The position numbers and the translations under genes are program-made. From Bradyrhizobium sp. WD16 (GTDB taxonomy: Bacteria; Pseudomonadota; Alphaproteobacteria; Rhizobiales; Xanthobacteraceae): DNA of 64,000 nt. This document shows, in pieces, positions 24,649-35,986 of the stretch (the first letter of the stretch is position 1; each line of letters starts with the position of its first letter). The stretch covers positions 1,736,001 through 1,800,000 of the forward strand of contig NZ_CP028908.1 of the NCBI RefSeq assembly GCF_024181725.1. Direction: 5' to 3'. The notes beneath the pieces are model-generated. The model made no database searches. It had not been told where the DNA came from and saw only the letters and a program-made list of their open reading frames with translations.

Positions 24649-25239
24649 ATGCTGCAGGAACTGCCCTCTTCCACCTTGCGTGAAGCGTGTAGCGTCGTCC
24701 TCGAGACGGCGCGGCTGGTGCTGCGCCAGCCGACCCTCGCGGACGTTAAAGCCATCGCGCGCCTCGTGAACGATCGCCGCGTGGCCGACAATCTCGGCCG
24801 GGTGCCGCATCCCTATACGCCCGACGACGCCATTTCCTTCGTCACCGCGGTGGCGCGCGCCGACCGCGACACCGCCTTCCTGATCGAACAGGCCGGCGAG
24901 CCGATCGGCATGGTCGGCCTCGAATGGCGCACGCCGGAGCTGCCCGAGCTCGGCTACTGGTTCGGGGTCGAGCACTGGGGCCGCGGCTACGCCACCGAAG
25001 CGGCGCGGGCGGTGATCGACTACGCCTTCGACGAGTTCGACTGCGAGCGCCTCCTCTCCTCCGCGCGGGTCACCAACCCGGCCTCGCGCCGGGTGCTGGA
25101 GAAGTGCGGCTTCCAGTGGACCGGGGTCGAGCTGCATCGCTTTACCGCCCTGGGCTCCTCGGCGCCGGTCGATGCCTTCCGCTTCGACCGCTCGGTGTGG
25201 GCCTCCCTCAAGCACTGGCAGCCGGCCCGGAGGCGGTGA
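24649..25239 (+). CDS. GNAT-family N-acetyltransferase (RimJ/RimL type)
   Basis: The 196-residue product begins the acetyltransferase domain at VLETARLVLRQPTLADVKAI (about 16-35). It contains LPELGYWFGVEHWGRGYATEA, whose QxxGxG/A-like coenzyme-A loop is RGYATEA, and ends the fold with SARVTNPASRRVLEKCGFQWTG. This is the RimJ/RimL-like group that acetylates protein N-termini or small amines; the substrate is unknown. ATG 24649 follows AGGAG, 7 nt away. It sits between rpmA and obgE, a position kept in related genomes. Confidence 0.85.
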   Translation: MLQELPSSTLREACSVVLETARLVLRQPTLADVKAIARLVNDRRVADNLGRVPHPYTPDDAISFVTAVARADRDTAFLIEQAGEPIGMVGLEWRTPELPELGYWFGVEHWGRGYATEAARAVIDYAFDEFDCERLLSSARVTNPASRRVLEKCGFQWTGVELHRFTALGSSAPVDAFRFDRSVWASLKHWQPARRR

Positions 25240-25243
25240 CCTC

Positions 25244-25506
25244 CGTCATCGCCGGGCTTGTCCTGCACAAAGCCGGGCATGACGATGGAGAGAGTGGCGG
25301 CGCAGCCGCAAGGGGCACATGCTGCTGGCGCGCGAAACCACTAACGCCGTCATGGCCGGGCTCGTCGCCCGGAAGTCGGATGTTTCCGACTTACGGCATT
25401 AGAGAAAACGCGATCCGGCGAGAGCCGGATCGCTACGCATCCACGTCTTCCTTTCGCTGAAACGCCATTAAAGTCGTGGATGCCCGGCACAAGGCCGGGC
25501 ATGACG
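25244..25506. repeat. Cluster of REP-like hairpins
   Basis: Three partial copies of a GTCATGGCCGGGCTTGTC-type repeat are seen: 25244-25284 (CGTCAT...ATGACG arms), 25346-25372 and 25475-25506 (GGATGCCCGGCACAAGGCCG). Between them are two perfect hairpins, GTCGGA-TGTT-TCCGAC (25373-25388) and GCGATCCGGC-GAGA-GCCGGATCGC (25408-25431). Such repeats are common between genes in the Bradyrhizobium group. Confidence 0.7.
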
Positions 25507-25518
25507 AGGAGAGAATGA

Positions 25519-26664
<1,146 letters not shown>

Positions 26665-26748
26665 TGCTTTGGCGCCGGCGAATTGCCGAACCCGGCGCGC
26701 TGTGACAGGCCCTCGCCACTCCGAATCGACCACCGTTCCGACCCGATC

Positions 26749-27870
26749 ATGTCCGCACCCGAGCTGAAATCGTTCCGCCGCATCGTCGTCAAGGTCGGCT
26801 CCTCGCTGCTGATCGATGCGGCGCGCGGCGCGGTGCGCGAAAGCTGGCTGGCGGCGCTCGCCGACGACATCGCCGCGCTCCACCGCGACGGCCGCGACCT
26901 GATGATCGTCTCCTCCGGTTCGATTGCGCTCGGCCGCAGCCGCCTCAAGCTGCCGCGCGGCGCCTTGAAGCTCGAGGAAAGCCAGGCCGCCGCCGCGGTC
27001 GGCCAGATCGCGCTGGCGCGGACCTGGTCGGAAGCGCTCGGCGCCCGCGGCATCGGCGCCGGCCAGATCCTGGTGACGCTGCAGGACACCGAGGAGCGGC
27101 GGCGCTATCTCAACGCCCGCTCGACCATCGAGAAGCTCTTGGAGTGGCGCGCGGTGCCGGTGATCAACGAGAACGACACGGTGGCCACCGCCGAGATCCG
27201 CTACGGCGACAACGACCGCCTCGCCGCCCGCGTCGCCACCATGGCGAGCGCCGACCTGCTCGTCCTGCTCTCGGACATCGACGGGCTCTATGACGCCCCG
27301 CCCGGCGCCAATCCCGACGCCAGGCTGATTCCCGTGGTCGACAGCGTCACCGCCGAGATCGAGGCCATGGCCGGCGGCGCCGAATCCGAACTGTCGCGCG
27401 GCGGCATGTTCACCAAGATCGAGGCGGCGAAGATCGCCACCACCGCCGGCACCCACATGCTGATCGCCTCGGGCAAGATCGAGCACCCGCTGCGGGCGAT
27501 CGCCGAGGGCGGCCGCTGCACCTGGTTCCTGACCCCGGCCAATCCGGTCACCGCGCGCAAGCGCTGGATCGCCGGCTCGCTGGAGCCCAAGGGCACCCTG
27601 ACCATCGACGCCGGCGCCGCCGCCGCGCTGCGCGCCGGCAAGAGCCTGCTGCCGGCCGGGGTGATCCGGGTCGACGGCCAGTTCGCCCGCGGCGACGCGG
27701 TGATCGTGCGCGATCCGGACAATCACGAGATCGGCCGCGGCCTCGTCGCCTATGACGCCGCCGACGCCGAGCAGATCAAGGGCCGCTCGTCGGCCGACGT
27801 CACCCTCATTCTCGGCGGCTCCGGCCGCTCGGCGATGATCCACCGGGACGACCTCGTGATCCGATCCTGA
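26749..27870 (+). CDS. proB: Glutamate 5-kinase
   Basis: The first enzyme of proline synthesis, phosphorylating L-glutamate. Of the 373 residues, about 1-260 form the amino-acid kinase domain ([26 protein letters not shown] with [28 protein letters not shown]). About 280-373 is a PUA domain ending [20 protein letters not shown]. The start MSAPELKSF at 26749 matches the family; an in-frame ATG at 26683 overlaps the intergenic region. It is followed 96 bp later by proA. Confidence 0.96.
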   Translation: MSAPELKSFRRIVVKVGSSLLIDAARGAVRESWLAALADDIAALHRDGRDLMIVSSGSIALGRSRLKLPRGALKLEESQAAAAVGQIALARTWSEALGARGIGAGQILVTLQDTEERRRYLNARSTIEKLLEWRAVPVINENDTVATAEIRYGDNDRLAARVATMASADLLVLLSDIDGLYDAPPGANPDARLIPVVDSVTAEIEAMAGGAESELSRGGMFTKIEAAKIATTAGTHMLIASGKIEHPLRAIAEGGRCTWFLTPANPVTARKRWIAGSLEPKGTLTIDAGAAAALRAGKSLLPAGVIRVDGQFARGDAVIVRDPDNHEIGRGLVAYDAADAEQIKGRSSADVTLILGGSGRSAMIHRDDLVIRS

Positions 27871-27966
27871 CATCTATTTTGGCATCGCGCTCCGCCCCGC
27901 CGCACCTCGCACTGGACGCTCCGCGGTGTTAAATAACCTCCGACATTCAACGCCGGACCGTTTCCG

Positions 27967-29274
27967 ATGACCGCCCTCAAAGCCGTAGCTTCCCCTGACG
28001 TCGCCGCCGCGGACAAGGATCTGCCGGCGGTGATGCACGCCATCGGCGAGGCCGCCCGCGCCGCCGCGCGCACCCTCGCGCTGGCCCAGGCCGAGCAGAA
28101 GAACGCGGCCCTCGCCGCCATGGCCGATGCGATCCGCGCCGGCGTTCCGGCGATCCTCGCCGCCAATGCCGAGGACGTGGCGGAGGCCCGCGCCAACGGG
28201 GTCAGCGGCTCCTTCATCGACCGCCTCGTGCTCGACGAGGCCCGCGTCGAGGCGATCGCCCAAGGCATCGACGACGTCCGCGCCATTGCCGATCCGGTCG
28301 GCCAGGTCACCGAGCGCTGGCAGCGGCCGAACGGCATGGTGATCGAGCGGGTGCGGGTGCCGCTCGGGGTCATCGCCGTGATCTTCGAGAGCCGGCCCAA
28401 TGTCACCGCCGATGCCGGCGTGCTGTGCCTCAAGTCCGGCAATGCCGTGATCCTGCGCGGCGGCTCCGACGGCTTCCGCTCGTCGACGGCGATCCATGCC
28501 TGCCTCGCCGCCGGATTGCGCGAAGCCGGCCTGCCCGAGGCGGCGATCAGCCTGGTGCCGACGCGCGACCGCGCCGCGGTCGGCCTGTTGCTGTCCGGGC
28601 TCGAGGGCAATGTCGACCTGATCGTGCCGCGCGGCGGCAAGAGCCTCGTCGAGCGCGTCGAAAAGGAAGCGCGGGTGCCGGTCTTCGCCCATCTCGAGGG
28701 CGTCAACCACATCTACGTCGATCACACCGCGCGGCTCGACATGGCCAAATCGGTGGTGCTCAACGCCAAGATGCGGCGCACCGGCGTCTGCGGCTCCGCC
28801 GAGACCCTGCTGGTCGAGCGTGCCGCCGCGCCGACCCATCTCGCGCCGCTGGTCATCGCGTTGCTCGACGCCGGTTGCGAAGTGCGCGGCGACGCCGAGA
28901 TCGCCCGCGTCGACGGCCGGGTGAAGCCGGCGACCGAAGCCGACTGGTCGGCCGAATATCTCGACGCCATCATCGCGGTGAAGCTCGTCGACGGCGAGGA
29001 TGCGGCGATCGCCCATATCGACCGCTACGGCTCGCACCACACCGACGCCATCGTCAGCGAGGATGCCGCCGCCGCCGCGAAATTCCTGCGCGAGGTCGAT
29101 TCCGCGATCGTGCTGCACAACGCCTCGACCCAGTTTGCCGACGGCGGCGAATTCGGTTTCGGCGCCGAGATCGGCATCGCCACCGGCAAGTTTCACGCCC
29201 GCGGCCCGGTGGGCGTCGAGCAGCTCACCAGCTTCAAATACCGCATCCACGGCACCGGGCAGATCCGTCCGTGA
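27967..29274 (+). CDS. proA: Glutamate-5-semialdehyde dehydrogenase (gamma-glutamyl phosphate reductase)
   Basis: It reduces gamma-glutamyl phosphate made by ProB, using NADPH. The 435-residue protein shows [54 protein letters not shown], the active-site cysteine in [13 protein letters not shown], and [21 protein letters not shown] near the end. Its stop overlaps the GTG start of nadD. Confidence 0.97.
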   Translation: MTALKAVASPDVAAADKDLPAVMHAIGEAARAAARTLALAQAEQKNAALAAMADAIRAGVPAILAANAEDVAEARANGVSGSFIDRLVLDEARVEAIAQGIDDVRAIADPVGQVTERWQRPNGMVIERVRVPLGVIAVIFESRPNVTADAGVLCLKSGNAVILRGGSDGFRSSTAIHACLAAGLREAGLPEAAISLVPTRDRAAVGLLLSGLEGNVDLIVPRGGKSLVERVEKEARVPVFAHLEGVNHIYVDHTARLDMAKSVVLNAKMRRTGVCGSAETLLVERAAAPTHLAPLVIALLDAGCEVRGDAEIARVDGRVKPATEADWSAEYLDAIIAVKLVDGEDAAIAHIDRYGSHHTDAIVSEDAAAAAKFLREVDSAIVLHNASTQFADGGEFGFGAEIGIATGKFHARGPVGVEQLTSFKYRIHGTGQIRP

Positions 29275-29975
29275 CGGGGGCACAGCAGGGGCGAGAGATC
29301 GACAGCCGCGTCGTGCTGCCGCCGCATGCGGCGGGCATGCGCATCGGCCTGCTCGGCGGCTCGTTCAACCCGCCGCATGCCGCGCACCGCGCCATCAGCC
29401 TGTTCAGCATGAAGCGGCTCAAGCTCGACCGGGTATGGTGGCTGGTGTCGCCGGGCAATCCGCTCAAGGACACCAGCGCCCTGAAGGAACTCGAGGCGCG
29501 GGCGGCGGCGGCGGAGGCCGTCGCCGACGATCCGCGCATCGACGTCACCTGTCTCGAAGCCGTCATCGGCACGCGCTACACTGCGGATACGATCAGCTAT
29601 CTGCGGCGCCGCAGCGCGGATGTCCGCTTCGTCTGGATCATGGGCGCCGACAACCTCGCGCAGTTCCACCGCTGGCGAAACTGGCAGTTGATCGCCGGTC
29701 AGGTTCCGATTGCCGTGATCGACCGTGCCCCGCAAAGTATTCGCGCGCTCGCCTCTCCCGCGGCCCAGGCCATGGCCCCATATAGGATCAGCGAGCAGCA
29801 TGCCGGGCAACTGGCCCTGAAGCGGCCGCCAGCCTGGACTTTTCTGACCGGTTTGAAACTGAAACTGTCCTCGACAGCCCTGCGGAACCGCGACGGGACG
29901 TGGAGGGAGACGACTGCTTCGAAGGATGATCCTTGCGGGGAAAATCCGTTGAAGGATACCGCCAGCGATGCCTGA
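29271..29975 (+). CDS. nadD: Nicotinate-nucleotide adenylyltransferase
   Basis: It converts nicotinate mononucleotide to deamido-NAD. The nucleotidyltransferase fold is clear: [17 protein letters not shown] (T/HxGH-type site), [44 protein letters not shown] and the closing [14 protein letters not shown] 29271 overlaps the proA stop (GTGA) and gives 234 residues. ATG 29337 would give 212, but LPPHAAG just before it resembles the PHxxxGM start region of other Hyphomicrobiales NadD proteins, so an upstream start (29271 or GTG 29313) is preferred. The tail after RNRD ([16 protein letters not shown]) is poorly conserved. Confidence 0.9.
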   Translation: MTGAQQGREIDSRVVLPPHAAGMRIGLLGGSFNPPHAAHRAISLFSMKRLKLDRVWWLVSPGNPLKDTSALKELEARAAAAEAVADDPRIDVTCLEAVIGTRYTADTISYLRRRSADVRFVWIMGADNLAQFHRWRNWQLIAGQVPIAVIDRAPQSIRALASPAAQAMAPYRISEQHAGQLALKRPPAWTFLTGLKLKLSSTALRNRDGTWRETTASKDDPCGENPLKDTASDA

Positions 29976-30136
29976 ATTGGACACCTGGGATTGGTTACGG
30001 CGGCATTCCGCCACAACGCGGGTGTGCAATTTGGCAATTGAAAGCGTTAACCGTGCGTGCGTAAACTCACCGCCGGGCGCCAGGGATTCGGCGCTCGCGA
30101 TACAGTGAAAGGAATTGGTCCCTGACCACACCTGTA

Positions 30137-30532
30137 TTGTCCCGGGCAAAGCCTCAACCTGCGCCCGTTGCGGCCTTGAAGGCGCGACCTGACGCCGACG
30201 AGACCCTCCGCCTGATCCTCTCCCGCCTCGACGACATGAAGGCTGAGGAGACGGTCACCATCGACCTCCGCAACAAGTCCTCCCTCACCGACTTCATGGT
30301 CGTGACCTCGGGCCGGGTAAACCGGCACGTCGCCGCGATCGCGGAAAACGTGATGAAGGGCCTCGGCGAGGCGGGAATCAAAAACCCGCATGTCGAGGGG
30401 CTGCAGAACGCCGACTGGGTCCTGATCGATGCCGGCGACGTCATCGTGCATGTCTTCAGGCCCGAGGTCCGCGAGTTCTACAATCTCGAGCGGATGTGGA
30501 ACGCGGACGACAAGGTCGTGCGCAAGCGCTGA
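30137..30532 (+). CDS. rsfS: Ribosomal silencing factor RsfS
   Basis: It binds L14 on the free 50S subunit and blocks joining with the 30S. The DUF143 domain covers about 22-120 (LRLILSRLDDMKAEETVTIDLRNKSSLTDFMVVTSGR, DWVLIDAGDVIVHVFRPEVREFYNLE). No ATG is available at the 5' end. TTG 30137 is used here, but AAAGGA at 30107-30112 is too far from it and sits 9 nt before an in-frame CTG at 30122, which may be the real start (LTTPVLSRAK). Confidence 0.92.
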   Translation: MSRAKPQPAPVAALKARPDADETLRLILSRLDDMKAEETVTIDLRNKSSLTDFMVVTSGRVNRHVAAIAENVMKGLGEAGIKNPHVEGLQNADWVLIDAGDVIVHVFRPEVREFYNLERMWNADDKVVRKR

Positions 30533-30613
30533 CGCTCCCGCGCCGGCAACGCCCGGACTGACCTGCATCACGCCGCGATCGGCTGCGATCCGGCGACACG
30601 GATCTGAGCGCGC

Positions 30614-31096
30614 ATGCGCATCGTCGTCATCGCCGTCGGCCGGATGAAACAAGGGCCGGAGCGCGACCTCGCGGAGCGCTATCGCGGCCGATTCGCCGAA
30701 TTGTCGCGCCGCCTCGGCTTCCGCGCCCTCGACGTGATCGAACTTCCCGAAAGCAAGGCCCGCGATACCGCAACCCGCATGGCCGAGGAGGCGGCGGCGA
30801 TCACCGCCGCGATGCCCGAACCCGCCGCGCTTGTCGTCCTCGACGAAGGCGGCAAGGCGCTGAGCAGCGGCAGTTTCGCCGAGCGTCTCGGCCGCTGGCG
30901 GGACGATCAGACCGCCAATCTTGTTTTCGTGATCGGCGGCGCGGACGGACTTTCGCCAGAATTGAAGCGCAAGGCAGCCCTCGCATTCGCCTTTGGCGCG
31001 GCAACCTGGCCCCACCAGATGGTGCGAATCATGCTGCTGGAACAGCTTTACCGGGCGGCCACGATTCTGGCAGGACACCCCTATCATCGTAGTTAG
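30614..31096 (+). CDS. rlmH: 23S rRNA (pseudouridine1915-N3)-methyltransferase RlmH
   Basis: A 160-residue SPOUT methyltransferase that modifies helix 69 of 23S rRNA. It shows MRIVVIAVGRMKQGPERDLA, LVVLDEGGKALSSGSFAERL, NLVFVIGGADGLSPELKRKA and ATWPHQMVRIMLLEQLYRAA, with the trefoil-knot glycine loop IGGADG. The protein ends in GHPYHRS, as usual. It follows rsfS in the standard order. Confidence 0.96.
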   Translation: MRIVVIAVGRMKQGPERDLAERYRGRFAELSRRLGFRALDVIELPESKARDTATRMAEEAAAITAAMPEPAALVVLDEGGKALSSGSFAERLGRWRDDQTANLVFVIGGADGLSPELKRKAALAFAFGAATWPHQMVRIMLLEQLYRAATILAGHPYHRS

Positions 31097-31121
31097 GCAG
31101 TTAGCGACCAACTTGGCTGAG

Positions 31122-32615
31122 ATGCTCTCGACCATGCCGCCTGCGCCGATCGAACACGTGCCGACAACACCGGCGCGCGGCAGAATGGTGCGTGGCCACC
31201 GTCCGGGCGGCCAAGGCCGGCCGGCGATCGCGCTCGGCCTGATGCTCGGCGCCATTCTGGCGGCAGCACCGGCGCCGGCGCAATCCAGGAGCGGGCCCAA
31301 GCCGGCGGCAACAGCCGAAGCCGCCAAAGCCGAAGCCGCCAAGACCAAAGCCGAGAAGGCGACGACGCCGGTCGCCGTCGCGCCGGCGGCACCTGACTCG
31401 GCCCCGAGCGAGGACGCCATCCGCGCCAAGTCCGAGGAACTGGAGACCGCGCGCAGCCAGCAGAAGAGCGCGGAAGAGACGCAGCAGAAGCTCAAGGCGG
31501 ATATCGCCGCCATCGGCCAGGACCGCAGCAAGCTCAACCAGGAATTGATCGACACGTCGGCGCGGGTGCGCGCCATCGAGACCCAGATGACGGCCACCGA
31601 GGCCCGCCTCCAGCCGCTCGATGCCCGCGAGCGGGAGATCCGGACCTCGCTCGAATCCCGCCACGGCGAGATCGTCGAGGTGCTGGCCGCGCTGCAGCGC
31701 GCCTCCCGAAGGGCGCCGCCGGCGCTGCTGGTGCGCCCCGAAGATGCGCTGGCCTCGCTGCGCACCGCGATCCTGCTCGGCGCCGTGGTGCCGGAACTGC
31801 GCGCCCGGGCCGAGGCGCTCGCCAGGGACCTCGGCGAGCTGGTGTCGGTGCGGCGCTCGATCAACGAGGAGCGCGACCGCCTCGCCGCCGATCGCGACCG
31901 CCTCAGCGCCGACCGCACGCGGCTCGCCGCACTGGTCGACGAACGCCAGCGCCAACAGAGCGCGGTAGAGAAGGACATGGAGGCGGAGCGATCCCGCGCC
32001 GCGACCTTGTCGAAGCAGGTCGAAACGCTGCAGGACCTGATCGGCAAGATGGAGCGCGATCTCAAGAGCGCCGCCAAGGCGGCGGCGACCGCTAGCCTGT
32101 CGACCCCCGCCACGGTTAACGGCAAGCCCAATCTCGCCGCGCTCAAGGATCCCGGCCGGCTCAGCCCGGCGATCGCCTTCGCCTCGGCGAGGGGCCTGCT
32201 GTCGTTTCCGGTCAACGGCACCAAGATCCGCGATTTCGGCGCGGCTGACGGCGTCGGCGGCGTGGAAAAAGGTATTTCTTTGGCAACGAAGCCGGGCGCT
32301 CAGGTCACAACCCCGTGTGATGGCTGGGTGGTGTATTCCGGCCCCTTCCGCAGCTACGGACAACTCTTGATCCTCAACGCTGGCGGCGGGTATCATGTTT
32401 TGATTGCCGGGATGGAGCGGATTTCGGTGAATATCGGCCAGTTCGTGCTCACGGGAGAGCCAGTGGCCATAATGGGGACGACATCGCAGGTCGCCTCGAT
32501 TTTGGCGGCAGCCACCAGTCAGCCCGTGCTCTATGTCGAGTTTCGCAAGGACGGGACTCCGATCGATCCAGGCCCATGGTGGGCCGCAAGTGAAGGCGAA
32601 AAGGTTCGCGGATGA
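31122..32615 (+). CDS. EnvC-like murein hydrolase activator with degenerate LytM domain
   Basis: The 497-residue product has a signal-like hydrophobic segment (ALGLMLGAILAAAPAPAQ, about 38-55) and an Ala/Lys-rich linker. Two long coiled-coil stretches follow (about 95-180 and 240-330, with heptad-rich ERDRLAADRDRLSADRTRL), then a C-terminal M23/LytM domain. The zinc ligands of active M23 peptidases are missing: the first His region reads GVEKGISLAT and the HxH region GYHVLIAGM. This is the state seen in EnvC, which activates amidases for cell separation and does not cut itself. Start at 31122 is the best ATG; the 3' end overlaps ctpA by 4 nt. Confidence 0.88.
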   Translation: MLSTMPPAPIEHVPTTPARGRMVRGHRPGGQGRPAIALGLMLGAILAAAPAPAQSRSGPKPAATAEAAKAEAAKTKAEKATTPVAVAPAAPDSAPSEDAIRAKSEELETARSQQKSAEETQQKLKADIAAIGQDRSKLNQELIDTSARVRAIETQMTATEARLQPLDAREREIRTSLESRHGEIVEVLAALQRASRRAPPALLVRPEDALASLRTAILLGAVVPELRARAEALARDLGELVSVRRSINEERDRLAADRDRLSADRTRLAALVDERQRQQSAVEKDMEAERSRAATLSKQVETLQDLIGKMERDLKSAAKAAATASLSTPATVNGKPNLAALKDPGRLSPAIAFASARGLLSFPVNGTKIRDFGAADGVGGVEKGISLATKPGAQVTTPCDGWVVYSGPFRSYGQLLILNAGGGYHVLIAGMERISVNIGQFVLTGEPVAIMGTTSQVASILAAATSQPVLYVEFRKDGTPIDPGPWWAASEGEKVRG

Positions 32616-33967
32616 TGCGCAAGACTTCTCTGGTTCTTCTCAGTGCGGCGGCAGGTGCGGCAGCTACCCTGTTGGTCACTCAACCGCGCGCTGTGATGGT
32701 CGGGTCGACTGCCCGCGCCGCCGCGTCCGACACCTACCGCCAGCTCAACCTGTTCGGCGATGTGTTCGAGCGCGTCCGCAGCGACTATGTCGAGAAGCCC
32801 GACGACGGCAAGCTGATCGAATCGGCGATCAGCGGCATGCTGACCGGCCTCGATCCGCATTCGAGCTACATGGACGCCAAGAGCTTCCGCGACATGCAGG
32901 TGCAGACCCGCGGCGAGTTCGGCGGCCTCGGCATCGAGGTCACCATGGAGGACGGCCTGATCAAGGTGGTGTCGCCGATCGACGACACGCCCGCCTCGAA
33001 GGCCGGCATCATGGCCAATGACATCATCACCAATCTCGACGACGAGGCGGTGCAGGGCCTGACCCTGAACCAGGCGGTCGAGAAGATGCGCGGCCCGGTC
33101 AACACCAAGATCAAGCTGAAGATCGTCCGCAAGGGCCAGGACAAGCCGATCGAGGTGACGCTGACCCGTGACAACATCCGCGTGCGCTCGGTGCGCGCCC
33201 GGGTCGAGGATGGCGACATCGGCTACATCCGCATCACCACCTTCAACGAGCAGACCACCGAAGGCCTCAAGCGCGAGATCGGCAATCTCACCAGCCAGAT
33301 CGGCGCCGACAAGGTGAAGGGCTTCGTCCTCGACCTGCGCAACAACCCGGGCGGCCTGCTCGAGGAGGCCGTGTCGGTGTCCGACGCCTTCCTGCAGCGC
33401 GGCGAGATCGTCTCGACCCGCGGCCGCAATGCCGAGGAGACCCAGCGCCGCACCGCCAAGTCCAAGACCTCCGACCTGATCAAGGGCAAGCCGCTGATCG
33501 TTCTGATCAACGGCGGCTCGGCTTCGGCCTCCGAGATCGTCGCCGGCGCGCTGCAGGACCACAAGCGGGCGACCGTGCTCGGCACCCGCTCCTTCGGCAA
33601 GGGCTCGGTGCAGACCATCATCCCGCTCGGCTCCGGCAACGGCGCACTGCGGCTGACCACGGCGCGCTATTTCACGCCGTCGGGCAAGTCGATCCAGGCC
33701 AAGGGCATCGTCCCCGACATCGAGGTGGTGCAGGACGTGCCGGACGAACTCAAGGCGCGCACCGACACCAAGGGCGAAGCCTCGCTGCGCGGCCATCTCA
33801 AGGCCGAAGGTCAGGAAGAGACCGGGTCGCAGTCCTACGTCCCGCCGGAAGCCAAGGACGACAAGGCGCTGAAGTCGGCGGACGACATGTTGCACGGCAT
33901 CAAGGTCAATGCCTCCAACACCGCGACGCCGCCGTCGCCGGCGACGCCGCCCGCCAAGCCGAACTGA
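32612..33967 (+). CDS. ctpA: Carboxy-terminal processing protease (S41 family)
   Basis: The exported 451-residue serine protease has a signal (MMRKTSLVLLSAAAGAAATL) and an N-terminal helical part with LTGLDPHSSYM. A PDZ domain lies at about 95-175 (GEFGGLGIEVTMEDGLIKVV, PASKAGIMANDIITNLD). The S41 core carries the nucleophile Ser in NGGSASASEIVAGAL and the general-base Lys in SFGKGSVQTI. The C-terminal tail is Pro/Ala/Lys-rich. Its start overlaps the stop of the EnvC-like gene (ATGATG at 32612), so the two are coupled; both act on the envelope. Confidence 0.95.
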   Translation: MMRKTSLVLLSAAAGAAATLLVTQPRAVMVGSTARAAASDTYRQLNLFGDVFERVRSDYVEKPDDGKLIESAISGMLTGLDPHSSYMDAKSFRDMQVQTRGEFGGLGIEVTMEDGLIKVVSPIDDTPASKAGIMANDIITNLDDEAVQGLTLNQAVEKMRGPVNTKIKLKIVRKGQDKPIEVTLTRDNIRVRSVRARVEDGDIGYIRITTFNEQTTEGLKREIGNLTSQIGADKVKGFVLDLRNNPGGLLEEAVSVSDAFLQRGEIVSTRGRNAEETQRRTAKSKTSDLIKGKPLIVLINGGSASASEIVAGALQDHKRATVLGTRSFGKGSVQTIIPLGSGNGALRLTTARYFTPSGKSIQAKGIVPDIEVVQDVPDELKARTDTKGEASLRGHLKAEGQEETGSQSYVPPEAKDDKALKSADDMLHGIKVNASNTATPPSPATPPAKPN

Positions 33968-34001
33968 ACGGCCGTCGGGCGACGACGAGACATCCTGCTG
34001 C

Positions 34002-34032
34002 AAAGGGCGGTCGCGCGACGCGGCCGCCCTTT
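34002..34032 (+). terminator. Probable terminator after ctpA
   Basis: Stem AAAGGGCGG (34002-34010) and CCGCCCTTT (34024-34032) with a 13-nt loop, followed by GTCGTCGG. The T-run is short, so the call rests on the stem. Confidence 0.6.
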
Positions 34033-34168
34033 GTCGTCGGCGGCGACGCTTCCTGCTTCGTTGGCCCGGCTCTGCTGCGACAAGCCCCGGCCGGCGAGGC
34101 TTTCCCGCCAAGCGGTGGCGCCGATCATGTTAGTGTCGGCCGACTGATTCGCAGGGAACCGTCAGGCC

Positions 34169-35404
34169 GTGACCACGGATGATCTGAGTGCCCCCCTCGG
34201 CCAGGGCGCGGTACGGAAACGGCGCTTTCGGCTGCCCCTGAGCGGGCTGCATGTGCTGGCGATGCTGCTGGCCGCCTTTCTGCTCGCCTTCGCGGGCTTC
34301 GCCCTGTTCAACCACGACCCGCTCGGCGGTGAACCGATGGCGCGACTCGCCTACGATCCCGCGGCGCTGCCGGGCGACAAGCTGGCGCCGAAGCCGGCAA
34401 CTGGACCTGCAGCGCCGGGCTCTGCGGCGACGGCGCAGCCGGACGGCGGCGAGGCGGCGGCCGGGCCGGGGCAGAAGACCATCACCATCATCGATGGCTC
34501 GAGCGGCACGCAGCATGACGTCGTCGTCGCCAATCCCGGCAGCGGCGGCGCCGGCAGGAGCGGCGACGGCGCCGATGCGGTCCCGACGACGCTCGGCAGC
34601 GGCGTCGATCCGCGCCTCGTCGAGACCTCCCGCTACGGTCCGGTGCCGATCACCGCGGGCGCACTGACGCCGTTCCGCGCCTACGCCGCCGGCAGCGACG
34701 CCGACCGGGCCCGCGCCGCCAGGATGCCGTGCATCGCCATCGTCGTCGCCGGGCTGGGGATCGGCGCCGCCCGCACCAATGACGCCATCGTCAAGCTGCC
34801 GGCGGCGGTGACCCTTGCCTTCACGCCTTACGGCGCCGATCCAGCCAGGCTGGCGGAACGGGCGCGAGCGCAGAAGCATGAGATCCTGCTCCAGATTCCG
34901 ATGGAGCCGTTCGACTATCCCGATAACGACCCGGGTCCGCGCACATTGATGACCTCGCTGCCGGCGGACCAGAATCTCGATCGTCTCGCCTGGCATCTCA
35001 GCCGCCTCGGCGGCTATGTCGGCATCGCCAATTTCATGGGCTCGCGTTTTGTCGCCATGGACGGCGCCATGGCGCCGGTGATCAAGGAGGCGGCCCGGCG
35101 CGGCCTCGCCTATCTCGATGACGGCGTCTCGCCCCGCGGCGTCGCCGCCCGGCTCGCCGAAGGCACCACATTGCCCTTCGCCCGGGCGGAGCTCACCATC
35201 GACAGCGTGCCGACGCCGCTCGAGATCGACCGCGCCCTCGCCCGGCTCGAGACCATCGCCCGCGAACGCGGCAGCGCGGTGGGCGTCGCCGCCGCCCTTC
35301 CGGTCTCGCTGGACCGCTTGGTGGCCTGGTCCAAGACCCTGGAAGCACGCGGGATTTTGCTTGTGCCGTTGACAACCGTAATGCTCAAATCAAAATCGAG
35401 CTGA
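34169..35404 (+). CDS. YibQ-type divergent polysaccharide deacetylase family protein
   Basis: The 411-residue product starts with GTG and has one membrane helix ([20 protein letters not shown], about 27-46). A 130-residue Gly/Ala/Pro-rich linker follows, then a NodB-like (PF04748) domain: [71 protein letters not shown] and [17 protein letters not shown]. The canonical aspartate and histidine metal site of deacetylases is only partly kept. It often sits beside the ctpA-envC group, which suggests a cell-envelope role. The exact substrate is unknown. Confidence 0.85.
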   Translation: MTTDDLSAPLGQGAVRKRRFRLPLSGLHVLAMLLAAFLLAFAGFALFNHDPLGGEPMARLAYDPAALPGDKLAPKPATGPAAPGSAATAQPDGGEAAAGPGQKTITIIDGSSGTQHDVVVANPGSGGAGRSGDGADAVPTTLGSGVDPRLVETSRYGPVPITAGALTPFRAYAAGSDADRARAARMPCIAIVVAGLGIGAARTNDAIVKLPAAVTLAFTPYGADPARLAERARAQKHEILLQIPMEPFDYPDNDPGPRTLMTSLPADQNLDRLAWHLSRLGGYVGIANFMGSRFVAMDGAMAPVIKEAARRGLAYLDDGVSPRGVAARLAEGTTLPFARAELTIDSVPTPLEIDRALARLETIARERGSAVGVAAALPVSLDRLVAWSKTLEARGILLVPLTTVMLKSKSS

Positions 35405-35463
35405 CCGGCGATGCCGGGCGGGGCGCGCACCGCGACAAGACACCAAGAAGGGCCGGGCCAGCA

Positions 35464-35967
35464 ATGCCTCGTTACGACGATCTGCCTTACCGAACCTGCG
35501 TCGGCGTCATGCTGATCAACCCGCAGGGTCTTGTCTTCATCGGCCGGCGCGCCGGCGGCATCGAGCATGTCGACGACAGCCATGTCTGGCAGATGCCCCA
35601 GGGCGGCGTCGATCACGGCGAGGACACCTGGGCGGCGGCGCGGCGCGAGCTCTACGAGGAGACCAATGCCCGCTCGATCGAGAAGCTCGACGAAATCGGC
35701 GACTGGCTGACCTACGACATTCCGCGCACCATCGCCGGCCGCGCCTGGAAGGGTCGCTATCGCGGGCAGAAGCAGAAATGGTTCGCCATGCGCTTCATCG
35801 GCCGCGACGACGAGATCGATGTCGCCAACCCGGCCGGCGGCCATCACAAGCCGGAATTCGTCGCCTGGCGCTGGGAGCCGATGGAGAATCTGCCCGAGCT
35901 GATCGTGCCGTTCAAACGGCCGGTCTATGAGCGCGTGGTGCAGGAATTCAAGAAATACGCGCGCTGA
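35464..35967 (+). CDS. rppH: RNA 5'-pyrophosphohydrolase RppH
   Basis: It removes pyrophosphate from the 5' end of triphosphorylated mRNA and so starts decay. The 167-residue Nudix enzyme has [53 protein letters not shown], which contains the Nudix box with REL-EET, and the RppH-type end [17 protein letters not shown] with [24 protein letters not shown] paralogue follows 19 bp later. Confidence 0.93.
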   Translation: MPRYDDLPYRTCVGVMLINPQGLVFIGRRAGGIEHVDDSHVWQMPQGGVDHGEDTWAAARRELYEETNARSIEKLDEIGDWLTYDIPRTIAGRAWKGRYRGQKQKWFAMRFIGRDDEIDVANPAGGHHKPEFVAWRWEPMENLPELIVPFKRPVYERVVQEFKKYAR

Positions 35968-35986
35968 GCTTCGTTCCCCGCCGGTC

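Noticed and set aside
30047-32224. 725-codon minus-strand frame
   Set aside because: Covers rsfS, rlmH and the EnvC-like gene on the other strand, which all have strong family motifs; the Ser/Arg-rich peptide is an artefact.
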